Counted from the stretch's first letter, positions 48,260 through 57,443 are shown. The stretch is DNA of 64,000 bases from JBCFAY01 sp038562375 (GCA_038562375.1 JBCFAY010000002.1:1-64000), one strand, 5' to 3'. The notes: a model not told the origin generated them from the letters alone. Translations and numbers: made by a program.

Positions 48260-50539
48260 TCAGCCGCAGCGGCTAAAGCCGCAATTTCTGCAGATCGAGC
48301 AGCCGCTTTCACGCTCGAGCGTACCGCCGCACTCGGGGCAGGAGGCAAGCTTCGAAGCGGGATCCGGCCCGCCGATGGACTCCTCCCCGTTCTCCTCCGA
48401 GGAAGCAATGGGCAGCGACACGCTGTTGTTCATACGCTCGCCCGCGCGGATGGCGACCATCTTCTCGAGCACCTTCCCGATCGCATCGGGGCAGGAAAGC
48501 ACCTTGATGTTCTTGTTCGTCGCACGCTGGCGAAGCGTGGAATGGCAGCGGATACCCTTGAGCTGCTCGATGATCGACTCCACCTGGAGGCCGGAGCGCA
48601 GCGCGGTGGAAATAAGCCTGCTGGTCGCCTCGCTCTGGCTCGGGCAGCCGCCCGCCCGGCCGAGGTTGGTGAATACCTCGCAGATGCCCTCGTCGTCGTC
48701 GTTGACCGTGATATACAGGTTTCCGCAGCCGATGACGACCTTTTCGGTGATGCCGCGCGTCACCTCGGGCCGGGGCCGGGGCACGATCGCACGCGCCTGG
48801 GGCCGGCCGGGCGGCTCGGCGATCTTAGCTCCGCCCGCATAGAGCACCTGCTCGGAGCGGCTTCCATCCCTGTAGATGGTCAGGCCCTTGCAGCCGAGCC
48901 GATACGCCTGCACAAATGCAATCGCCACATCCTCGCGCGTGGCGTTCGGAGGAAAATTCACGGTCTTTGAAACGGCGTTGTCCGTATGCCGCTGAAACGC
49001 CGCCTGCATACGGATGTGGTGTTCGGGCGAGATATCGTGCGCCGTCACGAAAACGCGCCTGATATGCTCGGGCACCTCGTCGATGTGCGCGATCGAGCCT
49101 TCCTTGGCGATGCGCCGCATCAGCGCGGGCGAATAGAAGCCCTCTCCCCTTGCGGCCTGCTCAAACGCCGGATCGGCCTGCGCGAGCTCGTCGTTGTCCA
49201 TGACGTTGCGCACGAAGGAAAGCGCGAACAGGGGCTCCACGCCGCTCGAGGCGGAGCAGATGATTGAGATCGTGCCGGTGGGCGCGATCGTCGTGCAGGT
49301 CGCGTTGCGCATCGGAACGCCCTTGTCCTTGAAGGTGCTCTGCTCGTAGAGCGGGAACGGCCCGCGCGACGCCGCCAGCTGAGCGGACGCCCTATGCGCG
49401 CGCTCCTGAATAAATCCCATCACGGCGTCCGCAAGCTCGACGCCCTCGTCGGAATTGTACGCGACGCCCAGGCGGAAGAGCATATCCGCAAATCCCATCA
49501 CGCCGAGACCGATCTTGCGCGTGGAGCGCGTGACGGATTCAATTTCGGGCAGCGGATACTTGTTGACCTCGATCACGTTATCGAGGAAATGCACTGCGCG
49601 CCCGACGAGATCGCCGAGCTTTTCGTAATCGACGGTCGTTTTCCCGTCGCGCTCACACAGCATCTTCGCGAGGTTGATCGAGCCTAGGTTGCAGCTTTCG
49701 TACGGCAGCAGCGGCTGTTCGCCGCAGGGGTTGGTCGCCTCGATTTCACCCACGCCCGGCACGGCGTTGTCCCGGTTCATCCTGTCGAGGAAGACGATGC
49801 CCGGCTCCCCGTTGCGCCACGCCATCTCGACGATCAATTCAAACACATCCCTGGCCTTTTGTGTCCCGACGCATCCGTGCGTGTGAGGATCGATCAGCTC
49901 GTATTCGCCGTCCTCCTCCACAGCGCGCATGAACTTCTCGGTCAGGCCGACGCTGATGTTGAAATTCGTAATGTCCGCGTTGTCCTTCTTGCACTGGATG
50001 AACTCGATGATGTCGGGATGGTCGACGCGCAGTATGCCCATGTTCGCTCCGCGGCGCGTCCCGCCCTGCTTGACGGCCTCCGTCGCCGCGTTGAACACCT
50101 TCATAAAGCTGACCGGCCCGGACGCCACGCCGCCCGTAGAGCGCACCGAAGCGCCCTTGGGGCGCAGCCGCGAGAAGCTAAAGCCGGTTCCGCCGCCGCT
50201 CTTATGGATCAGCGCGGCGTTCTTGACCGAATCGAAGATCTCCTCCATCGAATCGCCCACCGGGAGCACGAAGCATGCCGACAGCTGCCCCAAAGGCCTT
50301 CCTGCGTTCATCAGCGTGGGCGAGTTCGGCATGAAGCTTAATTCCGCCATCATTTCAAAAAACGATTTTTCCGTCGCGGCAACGTCGGCGTTGGGATCAA
50401 ACAGCGCGTCCGCCTTCGCCACATGCCGCGCGACGCGCACGAGCATGTCCTCCGGCGTCTCGATCAAAGCGCCGTTTTCATCCTTGGCCAAATACCTTCT
50501 CTCGAGCACCGTTATCGCGTTTTTATCAAAAGCCAACAT
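48260..50539 (-). CDS. nrdJ: Adenosylcobalamin-dependent ribonucleotide reductase (class II)
   Basis: A 759-residue enzyme that reduces ribonucleotides to deoxyribonucleotides using B12. The active-site radical Cys is in NPCGEQPLLPYESCNLGS, with a conserved LSACFVLP Cys pair partner. FNISVGLTEKFM and CTTIAPTGTISI are typical. A C-terminal zinc-ribbon-like segment has CPECGG, CSICRNCG and a final redox Cys. The ATG at 50539 follows GGAGGGG. Its promoter is overlapped by two NrdR boxes. It is independent of oxygen. Confidence 0.96.
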   Translation of the reverse strand: MLAFDKNAITVLERRYLAKDENGALIETPEDMLVRVARHVAKADALFDPNADVAATEKSFFEMMAELSFMPNSPTLMNAGRPLGQLSACFVLPVGDSMEEIFDSVKNAALIHKSGGGTGFSFSRLRPKGASVRSTGGVASGPVSFMKVFNAATEAVKQGGTRRGANMGILRVDHPDIIEFIQCKKDNADITNFNISVGLTEKFMRAVEEDGEYELIDPHTHGCVGTQKARDVFELIVEMAWRNGEPGIVFLDRMNRDNAVPGVGEIEATNPCGEQPLLPYESCNLGSINLAKMLCERDGKTTVDYEKLGDLVGRAVHFLDNVIEVNKYPLPEIESVTRSTRKIGLGVMGFADMLFRLGVAYNSDEGVELADAVMGFIQERAHRASAQLAASRGPFPLYEQSTFKDKGVPMRNATCTTIAPTGTISIICSASSGVEPLFALSFVRNVMDNDELAQADPAFEQAARGEGFYSPALMRRIAKEGSIAHIDEVPEHIRRVFVTAHDISPEHHIRMQAAFQRHTDNAVSKTVNFPPNATREDVAIAFVQAYRLGCKGLTIYRDGSRSEQVLYAGGAKIAEPPGRPQARAIVPRPRPEVTRGITEKVVIGCGNLYITVNDDDEGICEVFTNLGRAGGCPSQSEATSRLISTALRSGLQVESIIEQLKGIRCHSTLRQRATNKNIKVLSCPDAIGKVLEKMVAIRAGERMNNSVSLPIASSEENGEESIGGPDPASKLASCPECGGTLERESGCSICRNCGFSRCG

Positions 50540-50572
50540 CCGTCCGCACCCCTCCATAATTCTTCGCGCAAA

Positions 50573-50643
50573 AAACAAGATATAGTATTATATCAAATTA
50601 TAAACTCTATATATAGTATATTTTTTCCGGCTTGGGTTGTCAA
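50573..50643 (-). promoter_or_regulatory. nrdJ promoter with two NrdR boxes
   Basis: On the - strand TTGACA (50643-50638), 17-bp spacer, TATACT (50620-50615). Box 1 ATACTATATATAGAGT (50619-50604) matches 14 of 16 positions of the NrdR consensus ACACWATATATWGTGT. Box 2 ATACTATATCTTGTTT (50588-50573) matches 13 of 16. They are exactly 31 bp apart, the known NrdR spacing. NrdR with dATP should repress here. Confidence 0.8.
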
Positions 50644-50662
50644 CGATTTGCGCAAAAAAGCA

Positions 50663-51436
50663 TTATCCGCGAAGAAGCGAAAGGAACAGCGGCTCAAAGT
50701 ATGCGCGGTCGCCGCTGGTATGAAACGCAACGTCGGCTTCGCCGCTCGCGCCCGAAAGGCCCTTTTCCTCCAGCACGCGCCCAAGCTGCAGAATCGTTGC
50801 GGCGTTGCCGTCAAAAAGCGCGGCGTTGCCCGAGAAGTGTTCCTGCGCATAGCGTTTGAACGCGTCCTTGATGAACACATAGTGCGTGCAGCCCAATACG
50901 ATCGCGTCGATGCGCTGACCTTCAAACGGTTTAAAATATCCCCTGAAAAGGTCGTCGAACGCATCCGCGCCGAACACGCCCTGTTCGATGCGATCCGCGA
51001 GTCCCGGGCAGGGAACGTCGACGACGCGTCCGGGATCCGGCATACGCGCCCGGAGCTTTTGATAGCGTTCAAGGCGCGTCGTAGCGAGCGTCGCGCACAT
51101 GAGGATCTTCCCGTCGCCGGGCAGCGCGCAGGCGGGCTTGATCGCCGGCTCCACGCTGATCACCGGGATGGAAAGCATTTCGCGGATCTCGCGGATCGCG
51201 GCGCTCGTCGCGGTGTTGCAGGCGAGCACCATGGCCTTGACGCCATGGCTCACAAGAAAATCGGCGCCTGCAAACGTGAGGCGCGTGATCTCCTTTTCGT
51301 CCTTATCTCCATAAGGTGCGTTTTTATTGTCCCCATAATAGATATAGTTTTCCTTGGGAAGGAGCCTTAGCGCCTCTTTGAGCACGCTTGCCCCGCCAAG
51401 GCCGCTGTCAAAAAAACCAACCGGCTTGTCCTTCAT
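50663..51436 (-). CDS. murI: Glutamate racemase
   Basis: A 257-residue cofactor-independent racemase giving D-glutamate for peptidoglycan. The two catalytic cysteines are in LACNTATSA and VLGCTHYVF. The N-terminal GFFDSGLGGASVL is the family start. The ATG at 51436 has GGGAGG, and the earlier in-frame ATG lacks one. It lies upstream of nrdJ, but nrdJ has its own promoter starting within 20 bp of the murI stop. Confidence 0.95.
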   Translation of the reverse strand: MKDKPVGFFDSGLGGASVLKEALRLLPKENYIYYGDNKNAPYGDKDEKEITRLTFAGADFLVSHGVKAMVLACNTATSAAIREIREMLSIPVISVEPAIKPACALPGDGKILMCATLATTRLERYQKLRARMPDPGRVVDVPCPGLADRIEQGVFGADAFDDLFRGYFKPFEGQRIDAIVLGCTHYVFIKDAFKRYAQEHFSGNAALFDGNAATILQLGRVLEEKGLSGASGEADVAFHTSGDRAYFEPLFLSLLRG

Positions 51437-51504
51437 GCCTGCCTCCCGCCCAACCACCGGGCGCGCAAATATCTTTTCCCAATATTATACCGCTCATCTC
51501 CGGT

Positions 51505-52572
51505 TCAGGGCAAGAGCGGCAATGCGTTGGCGGGTTCGGATGAAGTTTCGGGCAGCTCAAGCGCTACCCCGGCGCTTGCGGCGATTGCTGCCGCCAGATA
51601 TTCGGCGGCGGCGTACGCCTCCTCGAACGTATTCATGTTGTGGCCGACTTCAGCCAATAGGCATTGGTTGGAGATATGCTGGTTGTAGCGCCCGGTCTTG
51701 ACGCGGATATTGCGCGTAAGGCCCGGGCAGATCTTCTCAAGCTGCTCCGTGACGCTCTTTGCGAGCGCGTAATTCGCCGTGAAGTCCGGCATTTCCCCGA
51801 AGCCTTTGCCGGTCGCTCCCTCGCCCGTGCCCACGACGAACATGATGCGCGCGATCTTTTTCCCGTTGATGATAACGTAATCGCCGCCTTCCTCGTGGGT
51901 TTTGCCCGCGTCGCGATGCACGTCGATGAACATCGTGATCGACGGATACTGCTCCTTGTATTTTTCCATCGTTTTTACGGAGCGCGAATAGGCGGTGCCA
52001 AGCTTGGGCGGCTCGTGATTGGTGATGTCGTGGATCACCGAGAACCCGTATTTTTCGTGCAGGATCTGCGCGAGGCGCTCGCCGACGGCCACGATGTTGC
52101 GATCGTTCTGCGTCGTGCGCCAGGCTCCGCTCGCGGTGTACGGATATGCGCTGGTGGGGTTGTAGGCTTCCGTCGTATGCGTGTGATAGATCAGTATCCT
52201 AGGTTCCGACCCGGTGAGGTCGATATTGCTCACCGACTCGGGCGAACCCGCGAGCTCGATGCGTATCCCTTGCCCAACACCCGGATCCACGTCGGCGCGG
52301 TCGATCGTGATCCGCCCGGAGGATTGCTCCTGATCCTTATCGGATTCGGAGCCCTCCTGATCGGGCATCGGCGGAGTATACTGGTAAAGGAACGGCATCT
52401 GAACGCCTAAAAACGCGTAGGTGAGCGTCAGCGTCTTCGGCCGGAAGAGCGTGTAATACAGCGCCGGCACAAGCATACAGACCGCGAGCGCCACCGCGAA
52501 CGCCGCGCGCACCCGGTTCCCCTGCTGCGCAGCCGTTAGTATGCGTTTCGGCCGTTTTTTCTTTAGAGGCAT
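51505..52572 (-). CDS. spoIIP: Stage II sporulation protein P
   Basis: A 355-residue peptidoglycan amidase/endopeptidase required for forespore engulfment. One N-terminal membrane helix (about 25-45), a Pro/Glu-rich stretch and a C-terminal SpoIIP domain are present. The domain contains LIYHTHTTEAYNP, IVAVGERLAQIL, FIDVHRDAG and ISNQCLLAEVGHNMNTFEEA. The start ATG at 52572 has GGGAGGAG 8 bases upstream. It follows gpr by 44 bp, a conserved pairing that marks an endospore former. Confidence 0.96.
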   Translation of the reverse strand: MPLKKKRPKRILTAAQQGNRVRAAFAVALAVCMLVPALYYTLFRPKTLTLTYAFLGVQMPFLYQYTPPMPDQEGSESDKDQEQSSGRITIDRADVDPGVGQGIRIELAGSPESVSNIDLTGSEPRILIYHTHTTEAYNPTSAYPYTASGAWRTTQNDRNIVAVGERLAQILHEKYGFSVIHDITNHEPPKLGTAYSRSVKTMEKYKEQYPSITMFIDVHRDAGKTHEEGGDYVIINGKKIARIMFVVGTGEGATGKGFGEMPDFTANYALAKSVTEQLEKICPGLTRNIRVKTGRYNQHISNQCLLAEVGHNMNTFEEAYAAAEYLAAAIAASAGVALELPETSSEPANALPLLP

Positions 52573-52616
52573 AGGCAAGCTCCTCCCGTGCTATACCTAT
52601 GTCCAATCCGGTTCGC

Positions 52617-53543
52617 TTATGCTATGAGCATCCGGACGTCCTCATAATGGATGTCCTGCATCGCCATGTTGATTGCGTCCGCGAGGATGCGCGACATGTC
52701 GGTGACGATGCTGTCGATATCCTTCGGCGTAACGATCATGGGTCCGAGCTTTTCATTGATTACCTTTTCGGCAAGCTCTATGAACCTGTCTCCCTCGTTT
52801 TTTATGCCGGATTCATCCGCTATCAGGCTGATCGTATCCTGTGTGATCGTGGACGCATACACGACAAGCGGAACTCCGAGCGCCATCACCGGCACGCCGA
52901 GCGACTCCTGGTTGATGCCCATGCGGAGGTTTCCTACGCCCGCGCCCGGCTCGATGCCGGTATCGGTCAGCTGGATCGTCGAACTGATGCGCGCCGCGCG
53001 CCGCGATGCGAGCGCGTCCACCGCAATGACCAGGGCAGGCTTTACGCGCTCGACGATGCCGCGTACGACCTCGAGCGTCTCCACCCCCGTGACGCCCAGC
53101 ACGCCCGGCGCGATCGCCGATACCGCGCGCGGCTTGAAGTCGAGCAGATCCGGCATATACTCGAGGATATGCCTCGTGACATAGACCTGTTCGACCACGC
53201 GCGGGCCGAGCGCATCCGGGGTGATAAACCGGTTCCCAAGCCCGATCACAAGCACCGGCGCGTCCTTTGGCAAACCCTCCATCAGCCGTTTGATCTCCTC
53301 GGCCAATTCCTTGCTGACCTGTTCAAACAAATCGAGCGGGCGGTTGATGAGATCCGGCGCATCGATCGTGACATACTCGCCCCGCGGCTTTTCAAGTTTA
53401 CGCGCAGCTTCTTCCGTTTCGACTCGGATGCGCGATATGCTGACGCCGTCCTTTTCGCTCGTTTCCTCTGTTACGCCCGAAAGCGCGGGGTTCATTTCGC
53501 GCGCTTCCATCGCAAGATCGGTATAGATGCTCTTGCCCATCAT
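52617..53543 (-). CDS. gpr: Spore germination endopeptidase GPR
   Basis: A 308-residue protease that degrades small acid-soluble spore proteins at germination. The propeptide motif YTDLAMEARE at the start matches the known autocleavage site region. Conserved blocks are VLVIGLGNRFITPDALGP, SAIAPGVLGVTG and DALASRRAARISSTIQL. The ATG at 53543 has AAAGGA; the ATG at 53540 is equally possible. A candidate sigma-G/F -10 lies 26 bp upstream. Confidence 0.96.
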   Translation of the reverse strand: MMGKSIYTDLAMEAREMNPALSGVTEETSEKDGVSISRIRVETEEAARKLEKPRGEYVTIDAPDLINRPLDLFEQVSKELAEEIKRLMEGLPKDAPVLVIGLGNRFITPDALGPRVVEQVYVTRHILEYMPDLLDFKPRAVSAIAPGVLGVTGVETLEVVRGIVERVKPALVIAVDALASRRAARISSTIQLTDTGIEPGAGVGNLRMGINQESLGVPVMALGVPLVVYASTITQDTISLIADESGIKNEGDRFIELAEKVINEKLGPMIVTPKDIDSIVTDMSRILADAINMAMQDIHYEDVRMLIA

Positions 53544-53568
53544 TTGTTTCCTTTCACGCGTTTTCGCT

Positions 53569-53575
53569 TAGTATG
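53569..53575 (-). promoter_or_regulatory. Candidate sigma-G/F -10 element of gpr
   Basis: CATACTA on the - strand matches the forespore sigma-G -10 consensus and lies at the right distance from the gpr start (about 20 nt of leader). The -35 region is a weak match. This fits the known forespore expression of gpr. Confidence 0.5.
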
Positions 53576-53630
53576 TCCCCGCAGGGCAAAATAAAAGCAA
53601 AAAACACGTCCTCCGGCCGGGATAAATTGC

Positions 53631-53659
53631 TTGCATTGCCATGAGCCCTGTGTTATAAT
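53631..53659 (+). promoter_or_regulatory. rpsT promoter
   Basis: TTGCAT (53631-53636), 17-bp spacer, TATAAT (53654-53659), about 40 bp before the rpsT start. Confidence 0.75.
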
Positions 53660-53698
53660 TCGCTGTGTTCGAGTAAATGCCAGGGGGGGTGAATTGTT

Positions 53699-53959
53699 TT
53701 GGCAAACATCAAATCCGCGATCAAACGGGTGGATATCACCGCGAGGAGAAATCTGCGCAACCGCATGGTCATGTCCAGCATGAAGACCGCTATCAAAAAG
53801 TTTGATAAGTCTTTGGAAGCGGGCGATGCGTCCTCGGTTGACGCTGCATATATCAATGCCGTGAGCATGGTAGACAAAGCTGCGGCCAAAGGCGTGATCC
53901 ACAAAAACGCCGCAAACCGCAAAAAAGCGCAGCTTGCTGTTAAGCTCGCCAGGAAATAA
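53699..53959 (+). CDS. rpsT: 30S ribosomal protein S20
   Basis: An 86-residue basic helical protein that binds 16S rRNA. It starts ANIKSAIKRV after a TTG initiator (53699) that follows a run of G residues by about 9 bases, and includes HKNAANRKKAQL at the end, a family signature. A TTG start is common for this gene because expression is held low or autoregulated. It is divergent from gpr and followed by a strong terminator. Confidence 0.95.
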   Translation: MANIKSAIKRVDITARRNLRNRMVMSSMKTAIKKFDKSLEAGDASSVDAAYINAVSMVDKAAAKGVIHKNAANRKKAQLAVKLARK

Positions 53960-53978
53960 CTCCCCAAGCTTAAGCGCA

Positions 53979-54008
53979 ATGGCCGTCCTTCGGGACAGGC
54001 CATTTTTT
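53979..54008 (+). terminator. Terminator of rpsT
   Basis: Stem ATGGCC-GTCC/GGAC-AGGCCAT (53979-53989 with 53992-54003) followed by TTTTTT, 20 bp after the stop codon. Confidence 0.8.
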
Positions 54009-54103
54009 CGTTTTGCTCTATGCTTGCCTGTATCTGATAAGATTTTGACGGCAGCGGACAATCGAAATCCCGGCTGTTCCGGAAGATGCGGGAAGCGCCG
54101 GGT

Positions 54104-55123
54104 TCAGGCGTTCGTCCCCGTCCCCGGTCTTTTTTGTCCGCGGGAGCGCGGCATATGGGTCAAAAGCGCAAGCTCCAAGCTCTCGCGATCCTTTTGCCGG
54201 CCGCTGATCTGCAGGTATCGGACGTTTAAAAACGCCATCGTAGCGCGCGCAAGCTCGGCCGCATCGAATCTCTGAGCAGCCTCGACGGACTTTTTCGCCG
54301 CATAAGGGTTCCCTCCCAACGCGCGGGCCGCCGCGTCGCGGTTCATGCCGGAATCGAGAAACTGCCGCGCCTGGAGCATCTGCCGGAAGCGCCCTGCAAG
54401 GAACGATGCGATCTCGATCGGTTTCTGTCCGTTTTTGATCAGCCCGTCCAGCGCGCGAAAGCCGCCGCCCGCATCCCCGGCGAGAAAGCACCCCAGCATT
54501 TCGAAGATCTTGTATTCCGGCTCCGGCGTCACGCACGCGAGGAGCGTTTCGTTCGTGATGCGCCCGCCGCGGCCGACATAATCGGCGGCTTTGGTCAGCT
54601 CGTTGTTCAATGTGCCGATCGAGGTGCCCACGAGCGCGACGAGCTGCCGCGCCACGGGCGGATCCATCGTCACGCCGAGCTTTTTGCAGGTCGAAAGCAC
54701 CCACTTTGCCGACTCAGCCTCGTCGAAGATAAAAAAGTCCACCACGCCGTCGAGCGCCGCGATCGCTTTAAAAAGCGTCAGCCGCCCGTCCGCCGAGCCC
54801 CGAACAAAAAACACGAGGATCGTGCTCGGAGGGATACGCGGGAGGTACTCGGCGATCTTCTTCGCCTCAACATCGGTCGGCAGCGTCCTTACGATCACGA
54901 TCCGCTCCTCGCTGAAAAACGGGAGCGTATCGCAGGCGGAGCGCAGCGCGTCCGCATCGGTCTGCTCCAGGACGCCGATGTTCATCTCGCGCGCGGGCCC
55001 ATCCACCCGCGCGAGCAAGCGTTCGAGCGCGCGCTCCTTCACGAACTCTTCCTCTCCGTGGAACAGGTAAACGCGCGCTATGCTATTGTGTTTTATCGCC
55101 GCGAAGAAAGCGTTGTGATCCAT
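54104..55123 (-). CDS. holA: DNA polymerase III delta subunit
   Basis: A 339-residue clamp-loader subunit. It has the N-terminal ATPase-like fold without a Walker A (VYLFHGEEEFVKERALERLL is the family start), KAADYVGRGGRITNETL in the middle, and a helical C-terminal domain with AARALGGNPYAAKKSVEAA. It opens the sliding clamp during loading. The ATG at 55123 is chosen because it gives the standard N-terminus; the ribosome-binding site is weak. It follows ridA by 7 bp. Confidence 0.92.
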   Translation of the reverse strand: MDHNAFFAAIKHNSIARVYLFHGEEEFVKERALERLLARVDGPAREMNIGVLEQTDADALRSACDTLPFFSEERIVIVRTLPTDVEAKKIAEYLPRIPPSTILVFFVRGSADGRLTLFKAIAALDGVVDFFIFDEAESAKWVLSTCKKLGVTMDPPVARQLVALVGTSIGTLNNELTKAADYVGRGGRITNETLLACVTPEPEYKIFEMLGCFLAGDAGGGFRALDGLIKNGQKPIEIASFLAGRFRQMLQARQFLDSGMNRDAAARALGGNPYAAKKSVEAAQRFDAAELARATMAFLNVRYLQISGRQKDRESLELALLTHMPRSRGQKRPGTGTNA

Positions 55124-55130
55124 CGATCCG

Positions 55131-55511
55131 TCAGCCTTTGACGCAGGCGACCGCCTCGATCTCCACCAGGCCGCCGGCGGGCAGCGCAGCGACCTCCACG
55201 CAGGAACGAGCGGGAAGCGAGCCGCCGAAGCGCTCCGCATAGATGGCGTTGATCTTCGCAAAATCCGTAAGATCCTGCACGAATACCGTGGTCTTTACGA
55301 CGTCCTCCAGGTTGGCTCCCGCCGCCGCAAGCACGTTGATAAGGTTTTCGAGAGCCTGCCTCGTCTGGCTTTCGACGTCCTTTGCGAGCTTTCCGGTCGC
55401 CGGATCGATCCCGAGCTGCCCCGACGTAAACACAAATCCATTCGCGCATACCGCGTGGCTGTATGGGCCGATCGCGGCGGGCGCGTTCTTGGCGATGATG
55501 TTCTGTTTCAT
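55131..55511 (-). CDS. ridA: RidA family enamine/imine deaminase
   Basis: A 126-residue trimeric protein that hydrolyses reactive 2-aminoacrylate and related imines formed by PLP enzymes. Characteristic segments are AIGPYSHAVCANGFVFTSGQ, IDPATG, and the C-terminal RSCVEVAALPAGGLVEIEAVA with the active-site Arg. It lies between galE and holA on the same strand and probably shares their transcript. A short gap without other features precedes it. Confidence 0.93.
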   Translation of the reverse strand: MKQNIIAKNAPAAIGPYSHAVCANGFVFTSGQLGIDPATGKLAKDVESQTRQALENLINVLAAAGANLEDVVKTTVFVQDLTDFAKINAIYAERFGGSLPARSCVEVAALPAGGLVEIEAVACVKG

Positions 55512-55591
55512 GTTTTTCTCCTTTGCATTTTGTTTCCTCTAACGCGGCAGCGCACGACCGATACCGCATTCCCCCCTTCGAACCCCCAAGG

Positions 55592-56581
55592 TTATTCGCG
55601 AAATCCGGCGGGATGTTCCCGGTGGAAGCGCCACGCGCTGCCGATCATGTCCTCCAGCTCGCTGTGCTTCGGCTTCCACCCCAGCACCTCGAGCGCCTTT
55701 TGATTCGATGCGACGAGCGCGGAAGGATCGCCCGCCCGCCTCGGTTCGATCCTGGCGGGAATCGGATGCCCGGTCACGCGGCGCGCAACGTCGATGATCT
55801 CCTTTACCGTAAACCCGCTGCCGTTGCCGAGGTTGAATACGTCGCTCTTCCCCTCGCGCGCAAGGAATTCGTACGCAAGAAGATGCGCGTGTGCAAGGTC
55901 CCTCACGTCGATATAATCGCGCACGCAGGTGCCGTCCCGCGTGGGATAATCATCGCCAAACACGCCGATCGCGTCGCGCTTATTGAGCGCCACGCTCAAA
56001 ACGAGCGGTATCAGGTGGCTTTCCGGCCGGTGATCCTCGCCGAGGCCGTTTTCGCTGTCCGCTCCGGCCGCGTTGAAATAACGCAGCGCCGCGTATTTGA
56101 TCCCATAGGCCGCATCGCACCAATGAAGCAGCCTCTCGATCGAAAGCTTGCTCTCCCCGTAGGGGTTCGTCGGTTTTGTGCGGTCGTCCTCGCGGATCGG
56201 CTGCCGCTCGGGTTCGCCATAGACCGCCGCCGTCGAGGAAAACACGATGGATTTTACCCCGTGCGTCTTCATCGCGCCGAGTATACTCTGTGCGCCCGCG
56301 AGGTTGTTGCCGTAATACTTGAGCGGATTCGCACAGCTCTCTCCAACCAGCGAAAACGCGGCGAAATTGATCACCCCGTCGATCCGGTTTTCCGTGAAAA
56401 TCCTGTCCAAAAACACGCCGTCGCGGATATCGCCTTCGTAAAATCGATCGGCCTTCACCGCTTCCCTGTGCCCGGTGCTGAGGTTATCCGCCACGATCGC
56501 ATGATAGCCGCTCTCAAGGAGCTTCATGACCATATGGCTGCCGATATATCCGGCCCCGCCCGCAACGAGTATCGTTTTCAT
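55592..56581 (-). CDS. galE: UDP-glucose 4-epimerase
   Basis: A 329-residue short-chain dehydrogenase/reductase that interconverts UDP-glucose and UDP-galactose. The NAD-binding motif GGAGYIGSH is N-terminal, and the YxxxK catalytic pair is in NPYGESKLSIE. SSTAAVYGEP and GDDYPTRDGTCVRDYI fit GalE. It supplies UDP-galactose for surface polysaccharide. It is the first gene of galE-ridA-holA and diverges from the DUF1294 gene. Confidence 0.95.
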   Translation of the reverse strand: MKTILVAGGAGYIGSHMVMKLLESGYHAIVADNLSTGHREAVKADRFYEGDIRDGVFLDRIFTENRIDGVINFAAFSLVGESCANPLKYYGNNLAGAQSILGAMKTHGVKSIVFSSTAAVYGEPERQPIREDDRTKPTNPYGESKLSIERLLHWCDAAYGIKYAALRYFNAAGADSENGLGEDHRPESHLIPLVLSVALNKRDAIGVFGDDYPTRDGTCVRDYIDVRDLAHAHLLAYEFLAREGKSDVFNLGNGSGFTVKEIIDVARRVTGHPIPARIEPRRAGDPSALVASNQKALEVLGWKPKHSELEDMIGSAWRFHREHPAGFRE

Positions 56582-56733
56582 ACGCTTTCTCCTTCCCGCG
56601 CCCTCGCCCGCGATTCGTCCAATCCCAGCTTTCCCCGGCGGCGCGTATCCATTCGCCGCCCTTGCGCGGCAACCTGCCTTTGCGCTATCCTGCCAAAGGA
56701 CAGCGGCAATGCCGCGCCGGAAAGGCTAACGCC

Positions 56734-57048
56734 ATGGAATCAATCGCGTTCTTCCTCAAAGCGCATCTGGGCGCGCTGGTTGTAATCGCCGGATGTTTCA
56801 ACCTTTTTTCCGCCGCGCTTTTCGGAATCGACAAGCGAAGGGCGATACAAAAACGCCGGCGGATCCCGGAAGCGACGCTGCTGTGGTCGGCGGTGCCGTT
56901 TTCCGCGCTGGGCGCGCTCATCGGCATGTTCGTTTTCCGGCACAAGACCCGGCATCCTAAATTCCTGCTGGGCATCCCGCTGCTGCTATTACTGCAGCTA
57001 TCGGCGCTCGCCGCGCTCTCGCTCGGCGCTTGGCGCAGCCTTGGCTGA
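56734..57048 (+). CDS. DUF1294 membrane protein
   Basis: A 104-residue protein with about three to four hydrophobic segments and the DUF1294 signature FGIDKRRAIQKRRRIPEATL, then GALIGMFVFRHKTRHPKF. The function is unknown. The ATG at 56734 has GGAAAGG upstream and gives the family-typical length; an earlier in-frame ATG adds a basic, non-conserved stretch. It is followed by two hairpins. Confidence 0.85.
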   Translation: MESIAFFLKAHLGALVVIAGCFNLFSAALFGIDKRRAIQKRRRIPEATLLWSAVPFSALGALIGMFVFRHKTRHPKFLLGIPLLLLLQLSALAALSLGAWRSLG

Positions 57049-57072
57049 ACCATCCTTCCAAAACAAGCAAAC

Positions 57073-57129
57073 AGATGCATTGTGCATCTGCCGCTCCGTC
57101 GCGGCGCGCACCCATTGGGTGCGCGCCGC
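57073..57129. terminator. Two adjacent hairpins between convergent genes
   Basis: AGATGCA/TGCATCT (57073-57089) and a 13-bp perfect stem (57101-57113 with 57117-57129) around an ATT loop. They separate the DUF1294 gene (+) from the TIGR04076-type gene (-). No T-run follows, so they may act as mRNA 3'-end structures. Confidence 0.5.
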
Positions 57130-57149
57130 ATATACACATCTCTTGCCGC

Positions 57150-57443
57150 TTATTCGCAGGCTTCGATACGGAAAATCGTCGGCTTGGTGGAATCCGGGCA
57201 GGAAGCGTATGTTACGCCTTCCTCCGAATCCCATGGATGGCGGCCGCCAAGCTCGATGACCCTTAGCTGAGGCCACAGGGAATGGAACGCCGACGCGCAG
57301 AAATCAGCCGGGCAGCGTTCAAAATCAAACTCGAATACCTGGCCGACCTTATGGCAGCTGCACTGCTCGCCGAACTTGTCGACCGGGCATTCCTCCACTA
57401 TGATGCGGACTTTTTTGGGGGCATTATATACTTTTCTGTCCAT
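57150..57443 (-). CDS. TIGR04076-type small protein
   Basis: A 97-residue Cys-rich protein matching the TIGR04076 family as I recall it: VEECPVDKFGEQCSCHKVGQ, then FERCPADFCASAFHSLWPQ and a C-terminal TKPTIFRIEAC. The function is unknown; the cysteines suggest metal or redox binding. The ATG at 57443 has GGGGAAG upstream. It stands alone; the 288 bp above it, up to the dehydrogenase gene, hold no gene or strong motif that I can see. Confidence 0.7.
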   Translation of the reverse strand: MDRKVYNAPKKVRIIVEECPVDKFGEQCSCHKVGQVFEFDFERCPADFCASAFHSLWPQLRVIELGGRHPWDSEEGVTYASCPDSTKPTIFRIEACE

